From: Gp6-AA40 sp035571515
GTDB lineage: Bacteria > Acidobacteriota > Vicinamibacteria > Vicinamibacterales > UBA2999
NCBI GenBank assembly: GCA_035571515.1
Contig: DATNCQ010000145.1
Span: forward strand, 39,376-103,375
Direction of reading: 5' to 3'
Length of the DNA stretch: 64,000 nucleotides
Shown here: in pieces, positions 51,085 to 60,069 of the stretch
How positions within the stretch are numbered: position 1 is the first letter of the stretch
Layout of the letters: the number at the start of each line of letters is the position of its first letter
Program-made: the position numbers and the translations under genes
Notes under the pieces: model-generated
What the model saw: the letters and a program-made list of their open reading frames with translations, nothing else
Told to the model about the DNA's origin: nothing
Databases searched by the model: none

Positions 51085-51882
51085 ATGAAGACGATCGCGA
51101 GCCGGCAGAACGCGCTCGTCCGCGCGTATCGAGCGCTCGCGAGCGACGCAGACCCGGCGGGCGTCAGGCTGCTGCTCGACGGCGCGCACCTGGTGCGCGA
51201 GGCGCACGCCGCCGCGCTCCCGATCGAGAGCGTCGTCGTCGCCTCGTCACGCATGGACGCAGAGACCGAGGAGGGATCGCTCGCACGCATGCTGAACGAC
51301 GCGGGCATCGACGTGGCGATGGCAGGCGAGCAGGTGCTCGGTGCGATCAGCCCCGTGCGCACGCCGAGCGGCATTGTCGCCATCGCGCGCCGGCATCCGA
51401 CGACCAGCGACGCCATCCTCGCGCAGGCGCGCCTGTTCGCGCTCGTCGTCGTCGACGTGCAGGATCCGGGGAACCTCGGATCGCTGCTGCGCGTCGCTGA
51501 AGCCGGCGGCGTCACGGGCATCATCGTCGCCGGCGACTCGGCAAATCCTTTTTCATGGAAGGCCGTGCGCGGCAGCATGGGAAGCGTGCTCCGTCTTCCG
51601 GTGGCGCGCAGCGCGTCGATTGACCGGGTGATGCAGGACATCCGGAAGACGAACACGAAAGCCGTCGCCGCCGTTCCGCGCGGCGGTTGGGAGCCCGACG
51701 CGGTGGACTGGTCCGGCCGCATCGCGCTGCTGCTTGGCGGCGAGGGTCCAGGGCTGAGCGACCGCGTCGCCGCGGACGCCGACGAGCGCGTGACGATCCC
51801 GATGGAAACGCCCGTCGAATCGCTCAACGTGGCGGCCTCCGCCGCCATCATCATCTACGCGGCGCGGCGGGCGCGCCGATGA
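51085..51882 (+). CDS. RNA 2'-O-methyltransferase, SpoU/TrmH family
   Basis: The 265-residue protein has an N-terminal RNA-binding domain (L30e-like, about 1-100) and a SpoU methyltransferase domain with all three motifs: DVQDPGNLGSLLRVAEA, GSMGSVLRLPV, LLLGGEGPGLSD and IPMETPVESLNVAASAAI. The trefoil-knot fold binds SAM; the likely target is 23S rRNA (RlmB-like) or tRNA. Its stop overlaps the rarA ATG (ATGA). Confidence 0.93.
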   Translation: MKTIASRQNALVRAYRALASDADPAGVRLLLDGAHLVREAHAAALPIESVVVASSRMDAETEEGSLARMLNDAGIDVAMAGEQVLGAISPVRTPSGIVAIARRHPTTSDAILAQARLFALVVVDVQDPGNLGSLLRVAEAGGVTGIIVAGDSANPFSWKAVRGSMGSVLRLPVARSASIDRVMQDIRKTNTKAVAAVPRGGWEPDAVDWSGRIALLLGGEGPGLSDRVAADADERVTIPMETPVESLNVAASAAIIIYAARRARR

Positions 51883-53285
51883 GCAACGGGTTGTTCGACG
51901 ATGACGACGGCGCCGCGGAGGGTGCGCGGCGACGTTCGGATGCCGGCCGTAGAGGCGGACCTTCAGGTCCGCCTGCCCGCCAAGGCACCCCGCTCGCCGA
52001 GCGGATGCGGCCGCGCACGCTCGACGAGGTCGTCGGCCAGGACGAGATCCTCGCTCCCGGAAAGCCGCTGCGCGAGGCGATCGAGCGCGACCTGCTGCAG
52101 TCGATCATTCTGTGGGGGCCGCCTGGCACCGGCAAGACGACCCTCGCGCGCATCATCGCCGACATGACCGAGGCGCAGTTCGTCCCGTTCAGCGCCGTGC
52201 TGGCCGGCATCAAGGAGATCAAGGAAGTGATGGCCGCCGCACAGCTGCGGCGGCGATCCAGCGGCCGCAGGACGATCGTGTTCGTCGACGAGATTCACCG
52301 CTTCAACAAGGCGCAGCAGGACGCCTTCCTGCCCCGCGTCGAGTCCGGCGACATCGTCCTCATCGGGGCGACGACGGAGAACCCGTCGTTCGAGGTCATC
52401 GCGGCGCTGCTGTCGCGCTCGAAAGTGTTCGTGTTGAAGCCGCTCGACGCGGCCGGCATCGAAACCATCCTCCGGCGGGCCGTCGTGGACCGCGAGCGTG
52501 GCCTCGGCGCGGCCGATGTCGCCGTCACGGACGAGGCGGTTGCCGCCATCGCGCGCTTCGCGAACGGCGACGCGAGGGCCGCGCTGAACCTGCTGGAATT
52601 CGCCGCCACCTCGGCGCCGATCAACCCGGAGACGATGGTTCGTCAGCTCGACCTCCCGCAGCTGGAACAGTCGATTCAGCGGCGCGCGCTCCTCTACGAC
52701 AAGACCGGCGAGGAGCACTACAACCTGATCTCGGCGCTCCACAAGTCGATGCGCAACAGCGATCCCGACGCCGCGGTCTACTGGATCGCGCGCATGCTCG
52801 AAGCCGGCGAGGACCCGCTCTACATCGCCCGGCGCATGATCCGCTTCGCTTCCGAGGACATCGGCAACGCCGATCCGCAGGCGCTCGTCGTCGCCGTCGC
52901 CGCGAAGGACGCGGCGCACTTCATCGGCATGCCGGAAGGGAACAACGCGCTGGCGCAGGCGGCCATCTATCTCGCCACGGCGCCGAAGAGCAACGCGGTG
53001 TACACCGCGTACACCGACGCGGCGGCCGACGCGCACCGCGAGGCCGCGGAACCGGTGCCGCTGCACCTTCGCAACGCGCCGACAAAGCTGATGAAGGACC
53101 TGAACTACGGGAAGGACTATCAGTACGCCCACGAGGAGCCAGACGCCATCGCCGCGATGGACTGCCTGCCGCCGTCGCTCGCCGGCCGCAAGTACTACAA
53201 GCCGACCGAACGGGGGTTCGAAAAGGAGATCAAGCGGCGATTGGAAGGGTGGGAAAAGGTGAAAGCCGAACGCAAGAACAAGTAG
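51879..53285 (+). CDS. rarA: Replication-associated recombination protein A, MgsA/RarA family AAA+ ATPase
   Basis: The 468-residue ATPase acts at stalled replication forks. It has GPPGTGKTTLARI (Walker A), FVDEIHRFNKAQQDAFLP (Walker B) and ATTENPSFEVIAALLSRSKVF (sensor I), plus the C-terminal SSB/tetramerisation region (NYGKDYQYAHEEPDAIAAM). The first 45 residues are variable; within them a complete copy of the REP-like repeat is read in frame as RRGGPSGPP. Its TAG stop is part of another repeat copy (GTAG box at 53282-53285). Confidence 0.95.
   Translation: MSNGLFDDDDGAAEGARRRSDAGRRGGPSGPPARQGTPLAERMRPRTLDEVVGQDEILAPGKPLREAIERDLLQSIILWGPPGTGKTTLARIIADMTEAQFVPFSAVLAGIKEIKEVMAAAQLRRRSSGRRTIVFVDEIHRFNKAQQDAFLPRVESGDIVLIGATTENPSFEVIAALLSRSKVFVLKPLDAAGIETILRRAVVDRERGLGAADVAVTDEAVAAIARFANGDARAALNLLEFAATSAPINPETMVRQLDLPQLEQSIQRRALLYDKTGEEHYNLISALHKSMRNSDPDAAVYWIARMLEAGEDPLYIARRMIRFASEDIGNADPQALVVAVAAKDAAHFIGMPEGNNALAQAAIYLATAPKSNAVYTAYTDAAADAHREAAEPVPLHLRNAPTKLMKDLNYGKDYQYAHEEPDAIAAMDCLPPSLAGRKYYKPTERGFEKEIKRRLEGWEKVKAERKNK
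51948..51975. repeat. REP-like repeat inserted in frame inside rarA
   Basis: The sequence CGTAG, arm AGGCGGACC (51953-51961), loop TTCA, arm GGTCCGCCT (51966-51974), then G, is identical over 28 bases to the copy at 4110-4137. It lies in the N-terminal variable region of rarA, where it adds Gly/Pro residues and does not break the frame. Confidence 0.92.
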
Positions 53286-53307
53286 GGCGGGTCCTTTCGG
53301 CCCCGCC
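53282..53307. repeat. REP-like repeat at the rarA stop codon
   Basis: GTAG (53282-53285), arm GGCGGGTCC, loop TTTC, arm GGCCCCGCC (to 53307). The TAG of the GTAG box is the stop codon of rarA. The stem has a mismatch, so this copy is slightly decayed. It lies between the convergent rarA and glpK genes. Confidence 0.75.
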
Positions 53308-53321
53308 GGCTGTGCCCCTCG

Positions 53322-54821
<1,500 letters not shown>

Positions 54822-54842
54822 AGGCCTCCCGCGGCCGTGCCG

Positions 54843-54886
54843 GCGCTAATCCGAGCGCGCGATCGCGCTACTCCGAGCGCGCGATC
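54843..54886. repeat. 22-base tandem duplication at the 3' end of the protease gene
   Basis: The 22-base unit starting GCGCTAATCCGAGCGCGCGATC (54843) is followed directly by a second unit GCGCTACTCCGAGCGCGCGATC (54865) differing at one position. The second unit contains the end of the protease coding region (54868), so the duplication added a second copy of the last few codons behind the stop codon. It is not part of the REP family. Confidence 0.85.
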
Positions 54887-55800
54887 TTCGTTTCGGCGAT
54901 CGTCAGCCCCGGCACCTTGCGGAACATCTCGCCGCGCACCGGCAGGATGAACGAGAAGCGATAGTCGCCCTGCATCCGGCCGATCGGGATGCCGACGAGA
55001 TCGCCATCCTGGTCGAGCACGCCGCCGCCCGACACGCCCGGATGGCCGTCGGTCAGGCATGTCACCAGCCCGTTCGTCGTCCGCTGCCCCACGTACCCGG
55101 TGCTGAGGATGATCCCCTTCGAGTAGTCGTTGCCGAGGCGGAAGATCGGATCCGCGAATTCGTAGGTGAAATTCGGGTTCACGTGCAGCGCCGGCAGGTT
55201 CACCGGCTGCGAGACGCGGATGATGGCCCAGTCGCCGGGGTGCACTTCGACGTCGGCATCGCCGGCATCGACCACGCGCGCGGCCAGGTCGCGGCCGTGC
55301 ACGCGCACCTTGATCGACGTGATCTTGTGGCCTTCGCGCCCGTCCGGATCATCGAGCGCAACCACCGCGTGCTTGACGGTGACGAAGTAGCCGTTGCCGA
55401 GATACCCGGCCGTGCCGTAGCTCGATTTGCCCGACGCGTCGTAGGCGTTCAACTCGACGAAGCTCTCCTTGCGGTCGCGCAGCAGGCGCACCGGCAGGAG
55501 TCCCATCTCGCTCTGCAGCTGCCGCTTGTTCTCCTCGACGAGCGCCGGCTGCGTGCTGCCCGCGGGAACGACCTCGGGCTGACGCTCACCATTGGTGCCG
55601 GAGGGGGTTGCCGCCGTCTCGGCCTGCCGCATCTGCAGGATCGCGCGCGCCATGTCGTCTCGCAGCGCCGTGAGCCGGGCATCGTTGTTGGCCAGCTGCT
55701 GCGCCATCGACCGCTGGGCCGTCCAGCTCCCGAAGCTGAATGCGAGCGCGGCGAGGGAGAAGGTGAGACCGGCGTAAGTAATCGAGCGGCGGACGGACAC
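54868..55800 (-). CDS. Membrane-anchored trypsin-like serine protease (S1C/DegP-like, no PDZ)
   Basis: The 310-residue protein has an N-terminal hydrophobic anchor (YAGLTFSLAALAFSFGSW), a coiled-coil region (QLANNDARLTALRDDMARAILQMRQ) and a chymotrypsin-fold protease domain. The triad is visible: His in FVTVKHAVV, Asp in HPGDWAIIRVS, and Ser in GHPGVSGGGVLDQDG. There is no PDZ domain. Probably a periplasmic quality-control or regulatory protease. The family is clear; the target is unknown. Confidence 0.88.
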   Translation of the reverse strand: MSVRRSITYAGLTFSLAALAFSFGSWTAQRSMAQQLANNDARLTALRDDMARAILQMRQAETAATPSGTNGERQPEVVPAGSTQPALVEENKRQLQSEMGLLPVRLLRDRKESFVELNAYDASGKSSYGTAGYLGNGYFVTVKHAVVALDDPDGREGHKITSIKVRVHGRDLAARVVDAGDADVEVHPGDWAIIRVSQPVNLPALHVNPNFTYEFADPIFRLGNDYSKGIILSTGYVGQRTTNGLVTCLTDGHPGVSGGGVLDQDGDLVGIPIGRMQGDYRFSFILPVRGEMFRKVPGLTIAETKIARSE

Positions 55801-56066
55801 TGCGATGCTCCGAATCCGCTACCGGGGACGAGGACCAAATAGCGGAGCCACGGCACCGCGTCTTCTTCCAAGTTCGGCAGCTAAATCACCCTGCATACAG
55901 CTGCGGGGCTTACAGCTTTGCGCGCCGCCGGCGACACGTCCGGCGCCGCACCGTTTCGCTTGGGGCAAACGGTCGAGATAAATCTTTCGCTTGTCGCTAG
56001 TTACGAGCGTTCGTAATGTAACAGAGCCGCGCGGGCCTGTCAAAGAAGGCCCGTTTATCGAACACG

Positions 56067-56498
56067 TCAGTACTTGTAATTAACCCCACGTGCGCCGTAT
56101 TCGATGTCCCGCTCCCCCCATCCCCTGCTGAAAACTGTATCGACCGGTGCTGGATTAATAACGACGAGGTCAAACCGTCCAGCTGCCATCCGTCGCTTTG
56201 GCGTCGAGCGTGACCCCTCGCACCGCACCCGTGCCGACGTCGTCAGAGGCGGCGAGCGACGCTTCCTCGGCTCGGTCGGGTAGTACTGCTGCAGGTTTGG
56301 GTCCTTGTACCACTCGTGGGCTTCGGCCCTGAATTCGGCCCAATCCCTCGGGTAGCCGCGGTAGTTGATGAAAAAAGTCGGCACCAGGGAGACATGATGG
56401 GCGACAAGTACCTTGATCAGATCTTGTTGCCCCGGAGCAGGATCAGGGACTCGGCGAACGGCGCGCCCCAGCAACGCACGGCTGATGAATCGCTTCAA
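56067..56498 (-). pseudogene. Decayed amidohydrolase-like fragment
   Basis: The N-terminal part of the minus-strand frame (KVLVAHHVSLVPTFFINYRG, DWAEFRAEAHEWYKDPNLQQYYP) resembles a middle segment of imidazolonepropionase-like amidohydrolases. The second half (after about residue 75) has a different composition, and another frame over 56170-56260 reads TGAVRGVTLDAKATDGSWTV before a stop. No metal-ligand motifs remain. The gene looks truncated and frameshifted, consistent with a decaying region between the protease and the transposase relic. No other coding is seen at 55801-56066. Confidence 0.4.
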
Positions 56499-56549
56499 TT
56501 CCGCGTTCCGGAAATCGGGGTGAGCTTACTCTGGATTTCGGACAACCTG

Positions 56550-56574
56550 CCGGGTCCGAAAGGACCCGGCCTAC
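56550..56574. repeat. REP-like repeat upstream of the transposase relic
   Basis: Arm CCGGGTCC (56550-56557), loop GAAA, arm GGACCCGG (56562-56569), then CTAC (56571-56574). As the reverse complement this is GTAG, GCCGGGTCC-type stem, loop TTTC. It is one of three copies on the left side of the RAYT-like gene. Confidence 0.88.
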
Positions 56575-56606
56575 ACGCCGCGGACGATCTGCCAGGTCCG
56601 ATGGTG

Positions 56607-56659
56607 ATGTAGGGCGGGTGCTTTTGGACTGATGTAGGGCGGGTCCTTTTGGACCCGCC
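56607..56659. repeat. Tandem pair of REP-like repeats directly upstream of the transposase relic
   Basis: A truncated copy (GTAGGGCGGGTGCTTTTGGAC, 56609-56629) is followed without a gap by a complete copy: GTAG (56634-56637), arm GGCGGGTCC (56638-56646), loop TTTT, arm GGACCCGCC (56651-56659). The complete copy ends 36 bases before the relic's start codon. Its orientation is opposite to the copy on the far side of the gene. Confidence 0.9.
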
Positions 56660-56695
56660 GAAGCCGGGTCACTCCTTGCGTCCGCATCGCTCGAA

Positions 56696-57077
56696 ATGGC
56701 CCGCCCGCGTCGTGTCGACGGCTGTTCGTACGTCGGACTCAATCGATATTTCCTCACGTTCTGCGTCAGTGACCGACGGCACGCGTTTGTCGATGGGGAC
56801 GTTGTCCAGGTCGTGCTCGCGCAATTTCGGAAGACCGCGGCGCTCGAAAAGTTTTCACTTTCTGCTTACTGCTTCATGCCCGACCACGTGCATCTGCTGG
56901 TCGAAGCGACCGATCAGAGGTCAGATCTGCGCCGCTTCGCAAAACTTGCGAAGCAGCGCGCCGGCGCGGCGCACGCGCTTTCGGGGCGGTCTTGTCACCT
57001 CGCCAATGGAATATCCGTATATCGGCTCGGAGGTGTGGACTCTCGACGAGTTGCTCGAGGATGTGATGTTGTACTAG
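56696..57077 (+). pseudogene. REP-associated tyrosine transposase (RAYT, Y1/HUH family) relic
   Basis: The N-terminal 93 residues (frame of 56696) read RYFLTFCVSDRRHAFVD, AYCFMPDHVHLLVEATDQRS, with the HUH metal-binding pair H64-V-H66, typical of IS200/IS605-like RAYT enzymes. After LRRFAKLAKQRAGAAHA the family frame is lost; a second frame (to the stop at 57077) resumes as FRGGLVTSPMEYPYIGSEVW and TLDELLEDVMLY, the usual RAYT C-terminus. The middle region, which normally carries the catalytic Tyr and the NPVRAGLV-type helix, is missing, so this is an internal deletion plus a frameshift. The gene is flanked by inverted GTAG-palindromes, the substrates of this enzyme family. Confidence 0.85.
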
Positions 57078-57081
57078 CGGA

Positions 57082-57106
57082 GCGGGTCCGAAAGGACCCG
57101 CCCTAC
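57082..57106. repeat. REP-like repeat downstream of the transposase relic, inverted
   Basis: Arm GCGGGTCC (57082-57089), loop GAAA, arm GGACCCGC (57094-57101), then CTAC (57103-57106). It starts five bases after the relic's stop codon and is in opposite orientation to the complete upstream copy at 56634-56659. A decayed further copy (GGGACCCGCCGTACAT) appears at about 57142-57158. Confidence 0.9.
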
Positions 57107-57179
57107 ATGTCCGCCACACGTCCGCCGCATTTCGCTAGATACGAGGGACCCGCCGTACATCTCTTTGGACCCGATCCCG

Positions 57180-59000
57180 CTAGATCCGCTGAAAATTCTT
57201 CTCCACCTCGCGGCGCGTGATGCGCAGCATGACGGGCCGGCCGTGGGGACAGATCGTCGAGTAGGCCGTCCGGCGCAGCTCCTCGAGGATGTGCGCCATC
57301 TTCTCGCGCGTCAGCGGGTAGTTCGCCTTCACCGCGGCATGACAGGCCGTCGTCGCCGCGATGCGCTTGATCGCCGCGTCCACGCCGGCGCCGCGGTCGA
57401 GCCCCTCGAGGTCTTCGGCGAGCGCGCGCAGCGCCGCGTCACACTCCTCGCGGCCGAGCAGCGCGGGGCACGCGGTGACGCGCAGCGAGTCGCCGCCGAA
57501 CTCCTCGATCTCGAACCCGAGACGCTCGAGATCCCCCGCATGCGCCAGCAGCGCCTGCCCCCCGTTCGCGGACATCTCCACCAGCATCGGCACCAGCAGC
57601 CGCTGACTCTCCAGCGTGCCCTTCGTCAGCCGCTCGGTGATCCGCTCGAACAGCACGCGCTCGTGCGCCACGTGCTGATCGACAATCGCGATCCCCTCGT
57701 CGTCAATGGCGATGATGAACGTGTCGCGGAACTGGCCAAGCGGCGTCATCGGCCGGATGGCCGGCGTCCCGTCCGGCGGAGCGAGTCCTGCGTCAGGCTG
57801 GTCGAAGCCCCCGTCAGGCCGGCCGGCGTCGGACGGGCCGAAGCCGCTATCGGTACGGCTGAAGCCAGCCCCTGCGGAGGGCGGGTTCTCTGGGTCCGTA
57901 TTACCCGGCCCTGACGTCCACCGACTCGGAAACGTCGACGGATAGGCGTGCGGCAACGGCAGCGTCGAGGGGACGACCTGAAACCCCGCGGGGGCTTCGA
58001 GCTGGAACGCGGGCGCGGGGCCGCGGCCGAGCGCGTCGCCAAGCGTGCGCCGAATCAACTCGTGAATGTACGACTGGTCGCGAAACCGCACCTCCGCCTT
58101 CGTCGGATGGACGTTGACGTCGACCGCCTCGTGCGGCATGTCGATGAACAGGTGCACCTCGGGGCTTCGCTCCTTGATCGACGCGACGCTGTAGGCATCG
58201 ATGATCGCGTGCGCGATCGTGCGGTCCTTCACCACGCGCCGGTTGACGAACACGTTCTGCGGCCCGCGAGTGGGACCCTGCTCCGCGAGCGCGGCGACGA
58301 ACCCGAGAATCTTCACGTCCCCCGAGTCGCGGCGGATATCGATCAGGTCGCTGCGTTCGCCGTACAGCTGGTAGAGCCGGTCGCGAAGCGTCGCCACGGG
58401 CGGGCACTGCAGCACCTTCCGCCCCGCGCTGACGAGCGCGAACCCGATTTCCGGGTAGCACAGCGCGAGCTGCGTGACGATACGTGAGACCTGCGCGGAT
58501 TCGGCGGCATCCGACTTCAGGAACTTGCGGCGCGCGGGCAGGTTGTAAAAGAGGTCGGCGACGGCAATCGACGTCCCTTCACGCATGCCGGCCTCGGTCA
58601 CCGACGCCACGGCGCCGCCGTTGACGCGCACCTCGGTGCCGGACTCGCCGTCCCGCGCGCGCGTGCGCAGCGTGAAGTGCGAGACCGACGCGATGCTCGG
58701 CAGCGCCTCGCCCCGGAAGCCGAGCGTGGCAATGTGCTCCAGGTCGTCCGCGCGCCGGAGCTTGCTCGTCGCGTGCCGCTCGATGGCCAGGCGCGCGTCC
58801 TCCGGCGTCATGCCTTCGCCGTCGTCTTCGACCTGGATCAGCTTCTTGCCGCCAAGTTCGACCGAAATGGCGATCCGCCGGGCGCCCGCGTCGATGGCGT
58901 TCTCGACCAGCTCCTTGATGACGGATGCGGGCCGCTCGACGACTTCGCCCGCGGCAATCTGGTTGGCGAGGTCGGGCGGCAGCAGGTGAATCTTCCCCAT
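57180..59000 (-). CDS. mutL: DNA mismatch repair protein MutL
   Basis: The 606-residue protein begins MGKIHLLPPDLANQIAAGEV; GHKL ATPase motifs include ENAIDAGARRIAI, DDGEGMTPEDA and GFRGEALPSIASV. The C-terminal dimerisation domain contains DQHVAHERVLFERI, an endonuclease-type DQHAxxE motif with A to V, and the terminal CPHGRPVMLRI. The linker (about residues 330-420) is disordered and repetitive: SGFGPSDAG and GGFDQPDAG recur, and the CGGCTGAAGCC element of the palindrome family is recognisable in its DNA at 57856-57872. The ATG at 59000 is chosen. Confidence 0.96.
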   Translation of the reverse strand: MGKIHLLPPDLANQIAAGEVVERPASVIKELVENAIDAGARRIAISVELGGKKLIQVEDDGEGMTPEDARLAIERHATSKLRRADDLEHIATLGFRGEALPSIASVSHFTLRTRARDGESGTEVRVNGGAVASVTEAGMREGTSIAVADLFYNLPARRKFLKSDAAESAQVSRIVTQLALCYPEIGFALVSAGRKVLQCPPVATLRDRLYQLYGERSDLIDIRRDSGDVKILGFVAALAEQGPTRGPQNVFVNRRVVKDRTIAHAIIDAYSVASIKERSPEVHLFIDMPHEAVDVNVHPTKAEVRFRDQSYIHELIRRTLGDALGRGPAPAFQLEAPAGFQVVPSTLPLPHAYPSTFPSRWTSGPGNTDPENPPSAGAGFSRTDSGFGPSDAGRPDGGFDQPDAGLAPPDGTPAIRPMTPLGQFRDTFIIAIDDEGIAIVDQHVAHERVLFERITERLTKGTLESQRLLVPMLVEMSANGGQALLAHAGDLERLGFEIEEFGGDSLRVTACPALLGREECDAALRALAEDLEGLDRGAGVDAAIKRIAATTACHAAVKANYPLTREKMAHILEELRRTAYSTICPHGRPVMLRITRREVEKNFQRI

Positions 59001-59036
59001 TGGACGGCTATGCGGCTCCTTGCGTGAATTTTGTAC

Positions 59037-59079
59037 AGCCAAAGGCCTTATCTGGATATCAAGGCCAACGCCTTTGGCT
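59037..59079 (-). terminator. Inverted repeat between corA and mutL
   Basis: AGCCAAAGGC (59037-59046) and GCCTTTGGCT (59070-59079) are perfectly complementary with a 23-base loop. It lies just downstream of the corA stop (59082) and upstream of mutL, both on the minus strand. It could end the corA transcript, but there is no T run, so a regulatory or recombination element is also possible. Confidence 0.4.
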
Positions 59080-59081
59080 GG

Positions 59082-60053
59082 TCAGATCCAGCGCCTCCAG
59101 CGGAAGACGGCCAGCATGACGACGGTGATAGCGGCCATGATGCCGACGAGCCACCAGAACTGCGCGCCGGCGCCGCCCGGGAGGTGCGGCAACGGTACGT
59201 TGATCCCCCACAGGCCGGTGAGCACCGTCATCGGCAACACGATGGTCGACACGACCGTGAGCACCTTCATCACGCGGTTGAGGCGATTGGAGATCGCGGA
59301 CAGGTATCCCTCGAGGATGCCCGTGACGCGATCCTGGAACATGACCGCCTCGTCCGAATAGCGCACCAGATGATCGTAGACGTCGCGAAAGCGGTAGGCC
59401 ATCTCGTTCGAGATCTCGGCGAACTCCCGGCGCGCGAGGCGGCCGACGACGTCGCGCTGCGGGATCACCACGCGGCGCAGCTCCGACAGGTCGCGCTTGA
59501 TGGCGAGGATGGGGCGCATCAGGTCGCCGCCGGCGGTGCCGAGGATGGCCTCGTCCTCGAGCTCGTCCATCTGCTCCTCGATCTCCGCGAGCTCGGGCGC
59601 GTAGTTGTCCACCATCGAATCGACGATGCGGTGCATCAGCGCGACGGGCCCTTCCTCGAGGATGTGCGCGTGGTGCTGGCAGAGATCCTTCAGCTTCTGG
59701 ATGCTCCGCGAGCGGCCGTCCTGAACCGTCACCAGGAAGTTGCGGCCGAGGAAGAAGTCGACGTCGAGCGTCGCGAACTGATGCTCGCTGGCCTGGAAGT
59801 CGATGCCGTGCAGGATCACGTACAGGTAGCGCTCGTACGGCTCGACCTTCGGGTGATGGATGTCGGTGAGCGCATCCTCGATGGACAGCGGATGGAAGTG
59901 AAAGGTGTCACCAAGCAGCTGCTGCCCTTCCTCCGGCGTCGGCTGCACGAGATCGACCCACAACGTGGCCTTGGAGTCCGGATCGAGCCAGCCCGGCTCG
60001 ACCCGGTCCACCTTCTGCGTTTCGCCGTTGCGGTAGACGTAAACGGAGATCAA
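59082..60053 (-). CDS. corA: CorA-family divalent metal ion transporter
   Basis: The 323-residue protein has an N-terminal soluble domain (to about residue 255) and two C-terminal membrane segments. The conserved motif between them is GLWGINVP, so the usual GMN filter is GIN, as in some ZntB-like and other CorA relatives. Substrate may be Mg2+, Co2+ or Zn2+. The start is taken as TTG at 60053 (family start LISVYVYRNGETQKV); the longer frame is not supported. Its gene follows ppdK on the same strand. Confidence 0.88.
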   Translation of the reverse strand: MISVYVYRNGETQKVDRVEPGWLDPDSKATLWVDLVQPTPEEGQQLLGDTFHFHPLSIEDALTDIHHPKVEPYERYLYVILHGIDFQASEHQFATLDVDFFLGRNFLVTVQDGRSRSIQKLKDLCQHHAHILEEGPVALMHRIVDSMVDNYAPELAEIEEQMDELEDEAILGTAGGDLMRPILAIKRDLSELRRVVIPQRDVVGRLARREFAEISNEMAYRFRDVYDHLVRYSDEAVMFQDRVTGILEGYLSAISNRLNRVMKVLTVVSTIVLPMTVLTGLWGINVPLPHLPGGAGAQFWWLVGIMAAITVVMLAVFRWRRWI

Positions 60054-60069
60054 CCTCGCAGAACCCGCC

